Positions 1 through 12,000 of a stretch of DNA of 64,000 bases are shown here, one piece after another; within the stretch, counting starts at the first letter, position 1, and every line of letters begins with the position of its first letter. The translations under genes were made by a program, and so were the position numbers. The stretch lies in assembly GCF_003063455.1 (NCBI RefSeq), contig NZ_NESN01000002.1, forward strand, positions 1 to 64,000. The letters run 5' to 3'. The stretch is from Limnohabitans parvus II-B4 (GTDB taxonomy: Bacteria; Pseudomonadota; Gammaproteobacteria; Burkholderiales; Burkholderiaceae_C). A model generated the notes under the pieces. That model did no database searches and was not told the origin of the DNA. It saw only the letters and a list, made by a program, of their open reading frames with translations.

Positions 1-3000
1 TCAAAGTACGGTCGCCACCGCTCAAGGTCACCGCACCCACATAAGTTTGGGTGCCGCTGGTGGTGATGTTGGCACCGATGTTGGTGGTGCCCGAAACACT
101 CAGATTCGTGATGCCAGTGAACGCACCATCAATGTCCGCAGCACCCGTGATGGTCAGCGCGTTGCCGCCACCGGCCAAAGTGCTTTGCGTGTTAATGGTG
201 GAACCGGTGAGAGTGCGATCACCCCCACTCAAGGTCACCGCGCCGGCGTAGGTCTGCGTGCCCGTGGTGGTCACGTTGGCACCGATGTTGGAAGCTCCCG
301 AGACGCTCAAGTTGGTGAGGCCAGAGAAGGCACCGTCGATGTCGGCTGCACCCGTGATGGTCAGCGCGTTGCCGCCACCGGCCAAAGTGCTTTGTGTGTT
401 GATGATGGAGCCAGCCAGGGTGCGGTCGCCGCCGCTCAGCGTCACCGCGCCGGCGTAGGTCTGTGTGACTGTGGTCGTGACATTGGCACCGATGTTAGAA
501 GTACCCGACACACTCAAGGTGGTGAGGCCAGAAAAGGCGCCGTCGATGTCTGCGTCTCCCGTGATGGTCAGCGCGTTACCGCCACCAGCCAAGGTGCTCT
601 GCGTGTTCACGGTCGAGCCGGCCAAGGTGCGATCGCCACCGCTCAGGGTCACCGCGCCCGCATAGGTCTGCGTGCCCGTGGTCGTGACGTTGGCACCAAT
701 ATTCGAAGTACCCGAGACGCTCAGGTTGGTAATTCCTGTGAAGGCGCCGTCAATATCCCCAGCGCCGGTGATGGTCAGGGCATTGCCGCCACCGGCCACA
801 GTGCTTTGCGTGTTAATGGTCGAGCCGGCCAAGGTGCGGTCGCCGCCGCTCAGGGTCACCGCGCCTGTGTAGGTCTGGGTGCCCGTGGTGGTGACATTGG
901 CGCCGATATTGGAGGTGCCGGACACGCTCAAGTTCGTGATACCTGTGAACGCGCCATCGATGTCCGATGCGCCGGTGATCGTCAGGGCGTTGTTGCCACC
1001 AGCCAAAGTGCTTTGCGTGTTGATAGTGGAGCCGACCAAGGTGCGATCGCCGCCACTCAAGGTCACGGCACCGGCGTATGTCTGCGTGCCAGAGGTGGTG
1101 ACGTTGGCGCCCAAGTTAGTAGTGCCGCTGATGCTCAAAGCGGTCAGGCCCGTGAAGGAACCGTCGATGTCTGCGTCGCCCGTGATGGTCAAGGCGTTGT
1201 TGCCACCAGCCACCGTACCTTGCGTGTTCACAGTCGAGCCGGCCAAGGTGCGGTTGCCGCCGCTCAAGGTCACCGCGCCTGTGTAGGTCTGGGTGCCCGT
1301 GGTGGTGACGTTGGCACCGAGATTTGAAGTACCCGACACGCTCAAGTTGGTGAGGCCGGTTACCGCACCATCGATGTCGGCTGCCCCGGTAATGGTCAAT
1401 GCGTTGCCGCCACCGGCCAAGGTACTTTGCGTGTTGATGACTGAGCCGACCAAGGTGCGATCGCCGCCACTCAAGGTCACGGCACCTGCGAAAGTCTGCG
1501 TGCCCGTGGTGGTGACGTTGGCGCCCAAGTTAGAAGTGCCTGACACGCTCAAGTTGGTGATGTCCGTTACCGCACCATCGATGTCGGCTGCCCCTGTGAT
1601 GGTCAAGGCATTGTTGCCACCGGCCAAGGTGCTCTGTGTGTTGATGACTGAGCCGCTCAAGGTGCGGTCACCACCGCTCAGGGTCACGGCACCGGTGTAG
1701 GTCTGGGTGCCCATGGTCGTGACGTTGGCACCCAGGTTCGAAGTACCGCTGATGCTCAAAGCGGTCAGGCCAGTGAATGCAGCATTGATATCCGCATTGC
1801 CCGTGATGGTCAGCGCGTTGTTACCACCAGCCAAGGTGCTCTGTGTGTTGATGACTGAGCCTGCCAAGGTGCGGTCGCCACCGCTCAAGGTCACGGCACC
1901 GGCATAAGTCTGCGTGCCCGTGGTGGTGACATTGGCGCCCAAGTTAGAAGTACCGCTGATGCTCAGAGCGGTGATGCCCGAGAAAGCGCCGTCAATATCC
2001 GCAGCACCCGTGATGATCAAGGCGTTGCCGCCGCCCGCCAGGGTGCTCTGCGTGTGGATGGTCGAGCCCGCCAACGTGGTGGCCGCCGCCAATGTGACCG
2101 CGCCTTGATAGGTTTGTGTGCCGCTGGTGGTCACGCTGTTGGCCAAGGTCGACTGGCCGGTCACCGTCAAGGCCGATGTGCCCGCCCCGCGCGTGATCCT
2201 GCTGCCGCTGGCCATGCTCAAGCTGGCCACCGATTGTGAAGCGCGCAAGTCCCACACCGAGGTGCCGCTCAAAGTGACATCGGTCGCGTTATTCAAAGCC
2301 CCCGTCAGCACCAAGGTGCCTGCAGCAACCGTGGTGTCGCCCGAATAGGTGTTGGCCGCGCTCATCGTCAAGGTGCCGGCGCCGGTTTTGCTCAAGCCAC
2401 CGGTGCCACTGACCACCAAGGCCAGGTCTCGCGAACCGGTGGTGTTCAAGGTGAGCGTGTTGCTGCCCAATAGCACAGAACCGGTGAGGCTGCTGGCCGA
2501 TGAAAAATTGTTGAGGGTCACCCCTGCCGATGCGCCAGCCATGTCCAAGACCGCACCATTGCTGCCCGACACCTGCACTGCACCCGACGCAGCGATGCTG
2601 CCCGCGCCCATGATCTTCAAAATCGCACCGCCCGTGATGGCGGTGTTGCCGGTGTAGGTGTTGACGCCCGTCAGGGTGAGCGTGCCACCTGCAACTTCCA
2701 GCCCACCGCTGCCCGAGCCGCCGCTGATCACACCTGAAAAATCATCGCTCGCCAGTCCTGCAGTGACCTTCAAGCGCTGGTCTGCCCCGACCACCACATC
2801 ACCCGCACCTGCCAACGACTGGAGGGTGGTGGTGCCAGCCGAAGGTGTGCCGACGCTCAACACCGCGCCAGCACTCACCTGCACTTTGGCAGCGGTCTCC
2901 AGCGCTTGTCCCGCGCTGTGGTCGGCCACCAAGGTGCCGGCTTCGATGCTCACCACCCCCGTCATGGTGTTGGCGCCTGTCAAGCTCAGCGTACCGCTAC

Positions 3001-6000
3001 CCACTTTGGTCAATGCGCCTGCACCGCTGATCACACCCGAAATGCTTTGGTTGTTGGCATTGCCTGTGGTCAGCGTCACGCCACTGGCAAGCACCGTGCC
3101 TCCGGCTCCGCTGAGTGAGGCAATGGTATCCGTTGCCTCAGCGCGGTAAGTGGCACCAGAAGCCACCGCCACATCAGTGGCATCGGACAAGGTGCCTGCC
3201 ACCTTCAAGGAGCCTGCGCTGATGTTGGTGTCACCCGCATAGGTGTTGGCGCCGCTAAGGGTCAGCGTACCGCTGCCCACTTTGGTCAATGCGCCTGCAC
3301 CGCTGATCACACCCGAAATGCTTTGGTTGTTGGCATTGCCTGTGGTCAGCGTCACGCCACTGGCAAGCACCGTGCCTCCGGCTCCGCTGAGTGAAGCAAT
3401 GGTGTCCGTTGCCTCCGCGCGGTAAGTGGCACCCGAGGCCACCACCACGTCAGTGGCATCGGCCAGCGTGTCCGTCACTTTCAAGGTGCCTGCAGACACC
3501 GTGGTGTCGCCCGAGTAGGTGTTGGCACCCGAGAGCGTCAAGGTGCCAGATCCGAGCTTGGTCAGCGTCGAACCTGAGCCAGACAGGCCGGCAGCCAAGG
3601 TCACGGCTTGGCCGTTCGTATCGATCTTGATGTTTTGGTTGGCCGCAGTGGAGATGCGTGCCGAGTAGTCGACTTGGTTGTCGGCGCTGTATTGCAGTGC
3701 GCCGCCATCAAACAAAACAGTGCCTGTGCTATTGCTGCCCAAGGCGTTGGCCTGCCCCGCATTCAAGACACCAGCAGCCAACGTGGTGCTGCCCGTGAAG
3801 TTGCTGTTATTGCCCGTCAACGTGGCGGTACCCGAGCCACTTTGTTGCAATGCACCTGCGCCAGAGATGACGTTGGCCAAAGTGAAATCGTTGCTGCGAT
3901 TCAAGATCAGTTTGCCCCCGGCATCGATCACGATGTTGCTGGCCTCCGCCAAAGCACCGGTTGTGCCGTTGCCCAATTGGAGTGCGCCGCCGGCCACAGT
4001 CATGCTGCCGGTGTGGGTGTTTGTACCGGTCAGCACCAACGAGCCCGAACCCGACTTGGTCAAGCCTGCAGAGCCTGCGATCACTCCGGCATAGTTCACG
4101 CTGACACTGGCGTCGGTGCTGAACGTGCTGTTGCCCGTCATGGTGATACCGCGCAGGGCAGACAGGGTCATGTCGACAGTGGCCTGCAAGGTGCCGCCAT
4201 TCAGCGTGATGTTGTGGGCGTTAACCGCTCCAGGCACAGCACCCAAATTGCGATCAGCAGACACCTTCAATACACCGCCGCTCACCGTGGTGCCACCCTC
4301 GTAGGTGTTGGCAGCATGGCTCAACACCAAAATGCCAGCACTTGTTTTGGTCAAACGGCCTGCGCCTGAGATGGCACCTGTGACCGTCAGCGTGTCGCCT
4401 TGGGCAATGTCAAACGTGCTGTCTGCCGTCATCAAGATGGTGCCGCCCCAGGAGCTGGTCGCGTCCTTCAACGTGCCGCCCTGCAGCACCAAGCTCTCGC
4501 CGGCCACCGTCACCCCCGCCAGATCCAACGTGGCGCCACTGGCCAAGGTCGTGCCCCCCGCTGCGCTGCCCAAGCCCGTGTTGCTGGCCACCACCACCGT
4601 GCCCGAGCTGATGGTGGTCTCGCCCGTGAAGCTGTTGTTTCCGCTCAAGGTGATCACCCCTGCACCACTGAACGTCAAGCCAAAACTGCCCGTGATGTCC
4701 CCCGACAGCGTCAGGCTCGAGCCCGCGCCCGCCTCAATGGTGCTGTCCGCCGTGAGCGTCATGTCTCCACCCAACACACCATTGAGAATTCGGCCACCGG
4801 CCACGGTCACTGACTCTTGCACGCTCAATTCGTTCAGGTCCAGCGTGCCGCCGGCCCCCACCGTGGTGCCGCTGCCTGAAGCGGTTGCGCCCAAAGCCTG
4901 GCTGTGGCCTAACTTCAAAGTACCCGCATTCACGTCGGTGGTGCCGCTGTAGGTGTTGTCGCCATTGAGGCTCAAGGTGCCCGCGCCCTTCTTCACCAAA
5001 GAACCTGTGCCGCTGACCACGCCGTCGATCTTGGAGTCATCGTCAGTGTTGTTGATGCTCAAGGTGTAAGCGTTGGCGCCCGACTGCAGTGCCACTGCGG
5101 CCAAGGTGATCCCCGAACCTGCCAATTCAGCGTTGGAGCTCAGGGTGGCCGCACCCGTATAGGTTTGTGTGCCGCTGGTGGTGATGTTGGCGCCGATGTT
5201 GGTGGTGCCCGAAACACTCAGATTCGTGATGCCAGAGATTGCACCATCAATGTCCGCATCGCCGGTGATGATCAACGCATTACCGCCACCCGCCAGGGTG
5301 CTCTGCGTGTTCACGGTCGAGCCGGCCAAGGTGCGATCGCCACCGCTCAGGGTCACCGCGCCCGCATAGGTCTGCGTGCCCGTAGTCGTGACGTTGGCAC
5401 CAATATTCGAAGTACCCGAGACGCTCAAGTTGGTGAGGCCAGAGATTGAACCATCAATGTCTGCTGCACCGGTGATGGTCAGGGCATTGCCGCCACCGGC
5501 CACAGTGCTTTGCGTGTTAATGGTCGAGCCGGCCAAGGTGCGGTCGCCACCGCTCAAGGTCACCGCACCCGCATAGGTCTGCGTGCCCGTGGTCGTGACG
5601 TTGGCACCAATATTCGAAGTACCCGAGACGCTCAAGTTGGTGAGCCCACTGAACACGCCGTCAATGTCTGCTGCCCCGGTGATGGTCAGCGCGTTGCCGC
5701 CACCGGCCAAGGTGCTCTGCGTGTTCACGGTCGATCCGGTCAGGGTGCTGTCGGCACCCAGGGTGATCGCATCGCCATAGCTTTGTGTGCTGGTGGTGTC
5801 AACACTACCGCCGTTGATGAGCAACGTCCCGCCGGCATTGCTGGTCAGGCTGGCGGCTTTGACGGCTTGTGCCAGTGTGGTAACTCCGCTGCTGTTGAGC
5901 GCCAAGACTCCGAGGCGTGTGGTTTGTCCAACAGCACCACTCAAGGTGATCGCGCCGGTGCCAGCGTTCAAAGTCAGCGCCTTGGCCCCTTCCACAGCAC

Positions 6001-9000
6001 CCGTCACCACAATGTCACCGGCTCCAGCACCGGTGTTGACGGTCAGGTTATCACCTAAATTCAGGCTGCTCCCAAAGTTCACATGGTTGTTGGTCGTGCT
6101 CAGCGTTGATGCGGCAGATACCGTCACCGCACCGGTATAGGTCTGCGTGCCCGATGTCGTGACGTTGGCGCCGATGTTGGACGCGCCCGCCACGCTCAGG
6201 TTGGTGAGGCCACTTAACGCGCCGTCAATGTCTGCTGCCCCTGTAATGATCAAGGCATTGTTGCCACCGGCCAAAGTGCTTTGCGTGTTCACGGTCGCGC
6301 CCGCTAAGGTGCGGTCGCCGCCGCTCAGGGTTACGGCTCCCGCATAAATCTGCGTGCCGGTTGACGTCACGTTGGCACCAATATTAGAAGTGCCTGACAC
6401 GCTCAAGTTGGTGACGCCTGAGAAAGTGCCATCGATGTCGGCCGCACCGGTGATGGTCAGCGCGTTGCCGCCACCCGCCAAGGTGCTCTGTGTGTTGATG
6501 GTCGTGCCCGTCAGCATACGGTCGCCACCACTCAAAGTCACCGCACCTGTGTAGGTCTGGGTTCCGCTGGTCGTGACATTGGCGCCGATGTTCGAAGTAC
6601 CCGAGACGCTCAGATTCGTCACACCTGTGACAGCGCCGTCGATGTCTGCCGCACCGGTGATGGTCAGCGCGTTGCCGCCACCCGCCAAGGTGCTCTGTGT
6701 GTTGATGGTCGAGCCCTTCAGCGTACGGTCGCCACCACTCAAAGTCACCGCACCTGTGTAGGTCTGGGTTCCGCTGGTCGTGACATTGGCGCCGATGTTC
6801 GAAGTACCCGAGACGCTCAGATTCGTCACACCTGTGACAGTGCCGTCGATGTCTGCCGCACCGGTGATGGTCAGCGCGTTGCCGCCACCCGCCAAGGTGC
6901 TCTGTGTGTTGATGGTCGTGCCGGTCAACGTGGTGTCAGCGCCTAACGTGATCGCATCGCCATAGCTTTGTGTGCCCGTAGTGTCCACACTGCCACCGTT
7001 GATGAGCATCGTGCCGCCCGCGTTGCTGGCAAGGCTGGCGGCCTTCACGGCTTGTGCTAGTGTGGTGGTGCCAGTGCTGTTGAGTGTCAAGACTCCCAAG
7101 CGTGTGGTTTGCCCCACCGCCCCACTCAAGGTGATGGCGCCGGTGCCTGCGCTCAAGCTCAGTGCCTTGGCACCATCGACTGCACCCGTCAGCACAATGT
7201 CACCCGCGTCAGCGCCGGTGTTGATGGTGAGGTTTTCAGCCAAGGTCAAGCTGCCGCCCAAAGTCACGTTGCTGTTGGTCGTGGCCAAGGTTGAAGCGGC
7301 CGAGACCGTCACCGAACCTGAATAAGTCTGCGTGCCGCTGGTCGTGACGTTAGCGCCGATGTTCGAAGTACCCGAGACGCTCAGATTCGTCACACCTGTG
7401 ACAGCGCCGTCGATATCTGCCGCACCGGTGATGGTCAGCGCGTTGCCGCCACCCGCCAAGGTGCTCTGTGTGTTGATGGTCGTGCCGGTCAACGTGGTGT
7501 CAGCGCCTAACGTGATCGCATCGCCATAGCTTTGTGTGCCCGTAGTGTCCACACTGCCACCGTTGATGAGCATCGTGCCGCCCGCGTTGCTGACAAGGCT
7601 GGCGGCCTTCACGGCTTGTGCCAGTGTGGTGTTGCCAGTGCTGTTGAGTGTCAAGACTCCCAAGCGTGTGGTTTGCCCCACCGCCCCACTCAAGGTGATG
7701 GCGCCGGTGCCTGCGCTCAAGCTCAGCGCCTTGGCACCATCGACTGTATCCGTCAGCACAATGTCACCCGCGCCAGCGCCGGTGTTGATGGTGAGGTTTT
7801 CAGCCAAGGTTAAGCTGCCGCCCAAAGTCACGTTGCTGTTGGTCGTGGCCAAGGTTGAAGCGGCCGAGACCGTCACCGAACCTGAATAAGTCTGGGTGCC
7901 GCTGGTCGTGACATTGGCGCCGATGTTCGAAGTACCCGAGACGCTCAGATTCGTCACACCTGTGACAGCGCCGTCGATGTCGGCCGCACCGGTGATGGTC
8001 AGCGCGTTGCCGCCACCCGCTAAGGTGCTCTGTGTGTTGATGGTCGAGCCCGTCAGCGTACGGTCGCCACCACTCAAAGTCACCACACCTGTGTAGGTCT
8101 GGATGCCGCTGGTCGTGACATTGGCGCCGATGTTCGAAGTACCCGAGACGCTCAGATTCGTCACACCTGTGACAGCGCCGTCGATGTCGGCCGCACCGGT
8201 GATGGTCAGCGCGTTGCCGCCACCCGCCAAGGTGCTCTGTGTGTTGATGGTCGTGCCCGTCAGCGTACGGTCGCCACCACTCAAATTCACCGCACCGGAG
8301 TAAGTTTGCACACCGCTGCTGGTGATGTTGCCCCCCAGATCAGCAGCGCCACTCACGCTCAAGCTGGCCAGATTGGTGGCATGGCCATCCACATCCACCG
8401 CACCCGTGATGGTCAGGGCGTTGGTGCCACCGTCCAGCGTGCTTTGGGTGTTGATGGTTGAGCCCGTTAATGTGCGCGCACCGCCGCTCAGGATCACGGC
8501 TCCGGTGTAGGTCTGTGTGCCAGTGGTCGTGACGTTGGCACCGATATTGGTAGCGCCCGAAACGCTCAGTTGGCTGATGCCACTGAAAGCCCCATCGATG
8601 TCGGCGTCGCCCGTGATCGTCAAGGCATTGTTGCCGCCAGCCAGTGTGCTGCGGTTGTTGATGCTGGAGCCGGTCAGTGTGCGTGCACCGCCGCTCAAGG
8701 TCACCGCACCGGTGTAGGTCTGCGTGCCCGTGGTCGTCACATCGGCACCCAAATTGGAGGCCCCCGAAACGCTCAAACTGCTTAAGCCGGTGTAGGCCCC
8801 ATCCACATCCGCAGCACCCGAGAGGGTCAGCGCGTTGCCGCCGCCCGCCAGGGTGCTCTGGGTATGGATGGTTAAGCCGGTCAAAGTGCGGGCGCCGCCG
8901 CTGAGCGTGACCGCACCTGTGTAGGCTTGCGTGCCGGTGGTCCTCACATCGGCAGCCACAGTGACCGGGCCGGCGACCGTCAAGGAGGACAGCGCCGTGC

Positions 9001-12000
9001 TGCCGCCCACCGCGCCGTTCAGCACCACGGCGCCCGTGTTCTGCAGGGTCAGCGCCGCAGCACCATTGATGGCGCCCAGGGTGAGTTGGCCCTGGTTCTT
9101 GAAGGTAGAGGCGGCCGACAGCGTGATGGCACCCGTCACCCCGGCCGCGGTGCTGGCGCTGTTGTAGAGCACGCCGCTGTCGGAGACCCCTGTACCGGCT
9201 ACGGTCAGCGCGTTGGCGATCGAATAGCCGGCCAGATCCAGCGCAGCCGCATTGCTCACCGTGACGGCCCCTGTGCCCCATGCGCGCGCATGGCCCACCT
9301 GCGCCAGCCCCTGCGAAACCGTGCTGGCGCCAGAGAGCGTGTTGTCGCCCGAGAGCACCAAGGTGCCGGCCCCCGATTTGGTCAGGCCAAACGCACCGCC
9401 ACTTTCAGAAATCACGCCGCTGACGGTCAGCGTGTCGCCGCTGCCGACATCGAAGAAGCTGTTGGCCGTCAGCGTGATGGCTCCGGCCCAGCTGCTGGTG
9501 GCGTCTTTGAGGGTACCGCCCGCCAGCGTCAGCACTTCGCCTTGCACATCCACGCCCAGCAGGTCGAGTGCGGCGCCGCTGGCCACACTGGTGCCGCTGC
9601 TGCTGTCGCCCAGGGCCAAGGCATGGCCCACCGCAAGCGTGCCGGCGCTCACCAGGGTGCCCCCCTGGTAGGTGTTCTGACCCGACAGCGTCAACACACC
9701 GGAACCCGCTTTGGTCAGACCACCGGCGCCGGAAATCACGCCGCCAAAGCTGGTGCTGGTGCCGTTGCCCCCTGCGGTGAGCGTTGCGCTGCCCAACAGG
9801 ATCTGACCGCTGCCCGCGATCGAGCCCACCGTGTCTGCATAGCCGTCCAAGTCCCAAGTGCCATTGGCCTCCACTGTCACCGCCGTGCTGTTGCTCAGCG
9901 CATTGATTGCGGCGCTCTTGAGGGTGCCCGCACTGATGCGCGTGGCACCCGTGAATGTGTTGACGCCAGACAAGGTCAATGTACCGGTGCCGGTTTTGGT
10001 GAAGCCGCCGGTGCCCGACATCACGCCACCGAAGGTGGTGTTGGCATGGCTGCCACCGGCCGTCAAAGTCGCACTGCCCAGGCTGATGTTGCCGGGACCT
10101 GCGATGGAGCCGACCGTGTCCGCAAAACCATTGAGGCTCCAGGTCGCGTTGTTCTCCACGGTCAATGCCGTACCGTCGGTCAAGAGATTGACCACGCCGT
10201 TGGTCAAGGTGCCTGCCCCCACCGACATGGCGCCGGTGAACGTCTGCGCGGCCGACAGGGTCAAGTTGCCTGCGCCAGCTTTGCTGAAGGAGACCCCGGT
10301 TCCACCGACTGCGCCGCTGTAGGTGCTGGTGCCAGATTGGGTGACCGTCAGGGTGCGTCCATTGGCCAGGGACATGCCGCTCGAACCTGTCAGACCGCTG
10401 GTCCGGATGCTGATGTCGCCAGTGCTGGCGTTGGTCGTGGTCAAGACGCCGTTGAGCGCCACGGCCCCACCCCACAGCGTTATGGGCCCGGCCACGGTGG
10501 CGGCAGAGCCAATGGTGATGTTGCCGGTGTTGCTGGCGTGACCGATGGTCAAGCCGGTGATGCCCGAGGAGTAACGCAGGAATGCGGTGTTGAATGTGCT
10601 CGAGAAAGAGTTGCCTGCCGTGGGCGCCACGGTCAGTGCACCGGTGGTGTTGATGTTGAGGTTGCCCGCAATGCTGACATTGTCTGAAATGATCGACACA
10701 TTGCTGGTAGAGGCGGTCACCGCAGAACCGCTTCTGAAGCCAATAAAGGTGTCGGTTAAGTTGTTGGCAAAGTTGATGGCACTCGAGCCGGTATTCAGAG
10801 AAATGGCACCGCTATTGGCCAACAGGTTCAAAGTTCCACCTTGATCTTGCAGGTAACCCAGCCGAATACCATCTGAGCCAGTGGAGGACCCTCTGGATGT
10901 GAAGCTGACACCTCCACCGTTGCTGGCAATCAGTGAATTGGTGCCCGCCATCCCGAAGCCCTCACCCCCCAAGCCACTGGTACTGCTGCCAGAGGCGTCA
11001 GATCTCCACACAATGGCATCGGCAGCGGCGTTGGTGGACGTCACCGTGAACGTGCTGGTGGCATCGTGCCAGCCTGTGCCTGCACCGGCGCCACCCGTGA
11101 CGGCAATGGCTTCAATCTTGACCTTGCCAGCCCCCGCGTTGATCGACACATTACCCGTGGTCAGGAAGCCGCGCGATGTGGTGGTTCGACCGGCAATGTA
11201 CACGTCGCCATTGGCGGTGGACAGCATGGTGCCTTGAAGGAAAACCGCAGGCCTGTCAAAGTTTGAGGCGACTGCATTGGCGGTGAGTGGCGCACTGATC
11301 GTGGTGCCTGAGACTGCATAACCATCCCCCACCGTCAAACCGTTCCAGCTTGCATTGCCAGAGCCGCCGCCCATCCACAAATGTCCGCCCCCAGTGGAAA
11401 TGTTCACACCCGAGTACGCAAAAATGCCCCCGCCCGTGGTTTCACCGTCGCTGTTGGCCCACAACACCACATCGCCACCCGCGGTTGTGATGGATCTGCT
11501 GGCCTGGAGTGAAATGTCACCTGATGCTTTGATGAGCAGATCACCCGCTCCAGCGCCGGCGCTGGTGTTCAGGTTTGCGTTGACATTGACGACACCACCG
11601 TAAACCGTCATCGGGCCAGCCATCGTGATGGCATTGGCCAGGCTAATGGCGCTGGTGTTGGTGGTCTTGCCAATGGTCAAGCTACCCAAGTTGTTGCCCA
11701 AGCTCCAGCCGCTGGTGCTGAAGGCGCTCGTGAAACTATCCCCCACCGACTGGATCGTCAGAGCACCAGATGTTCTCAGGCTCAAGCCAGACCCTAAGGA
11801 CATGGCATTGGCGTTGAGGGTGATGGCACCCGTTGTGTTGCCAGACACACCGTTCCAACCCAAGTTAACGCCAGCATTGAACTTGATGCCCGGATCATTC
11901 ACAGCGGCGACACCCGTGATAGTGATAGCACCCGAAGAAGAGTAGATGGAAGCGGTAGCACCACCGTCCATCAAAATACCCGCACGCTCGCGGGCAGTAC

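Noticed and set aside
51..8930. Regularly spaced repeats that could suggest a CRISPR array
   Set aside because: Units are 207 bp with no unique spacers, continuous coding potential on the minus strand, and no cas genes.
8340..9281. Minus-strand 313-residue frame
   Set aside because: It is in a different frame from the adhesin and rich in Arg, His and Gln; the adhesin frame through the same bases shows clear repeat motifs.
47..10687. Long plus-strand open frames (for example 47-1327 and 8927-10687) across the adhesin
   Set aside because: They run opposite to the giant adhesin, repeat with its 207-bp units, and give Arg/Gly/His/Ala- or Val/Pro/Ala-rich translations typical of antisense frames in GC-rich coding sequence.
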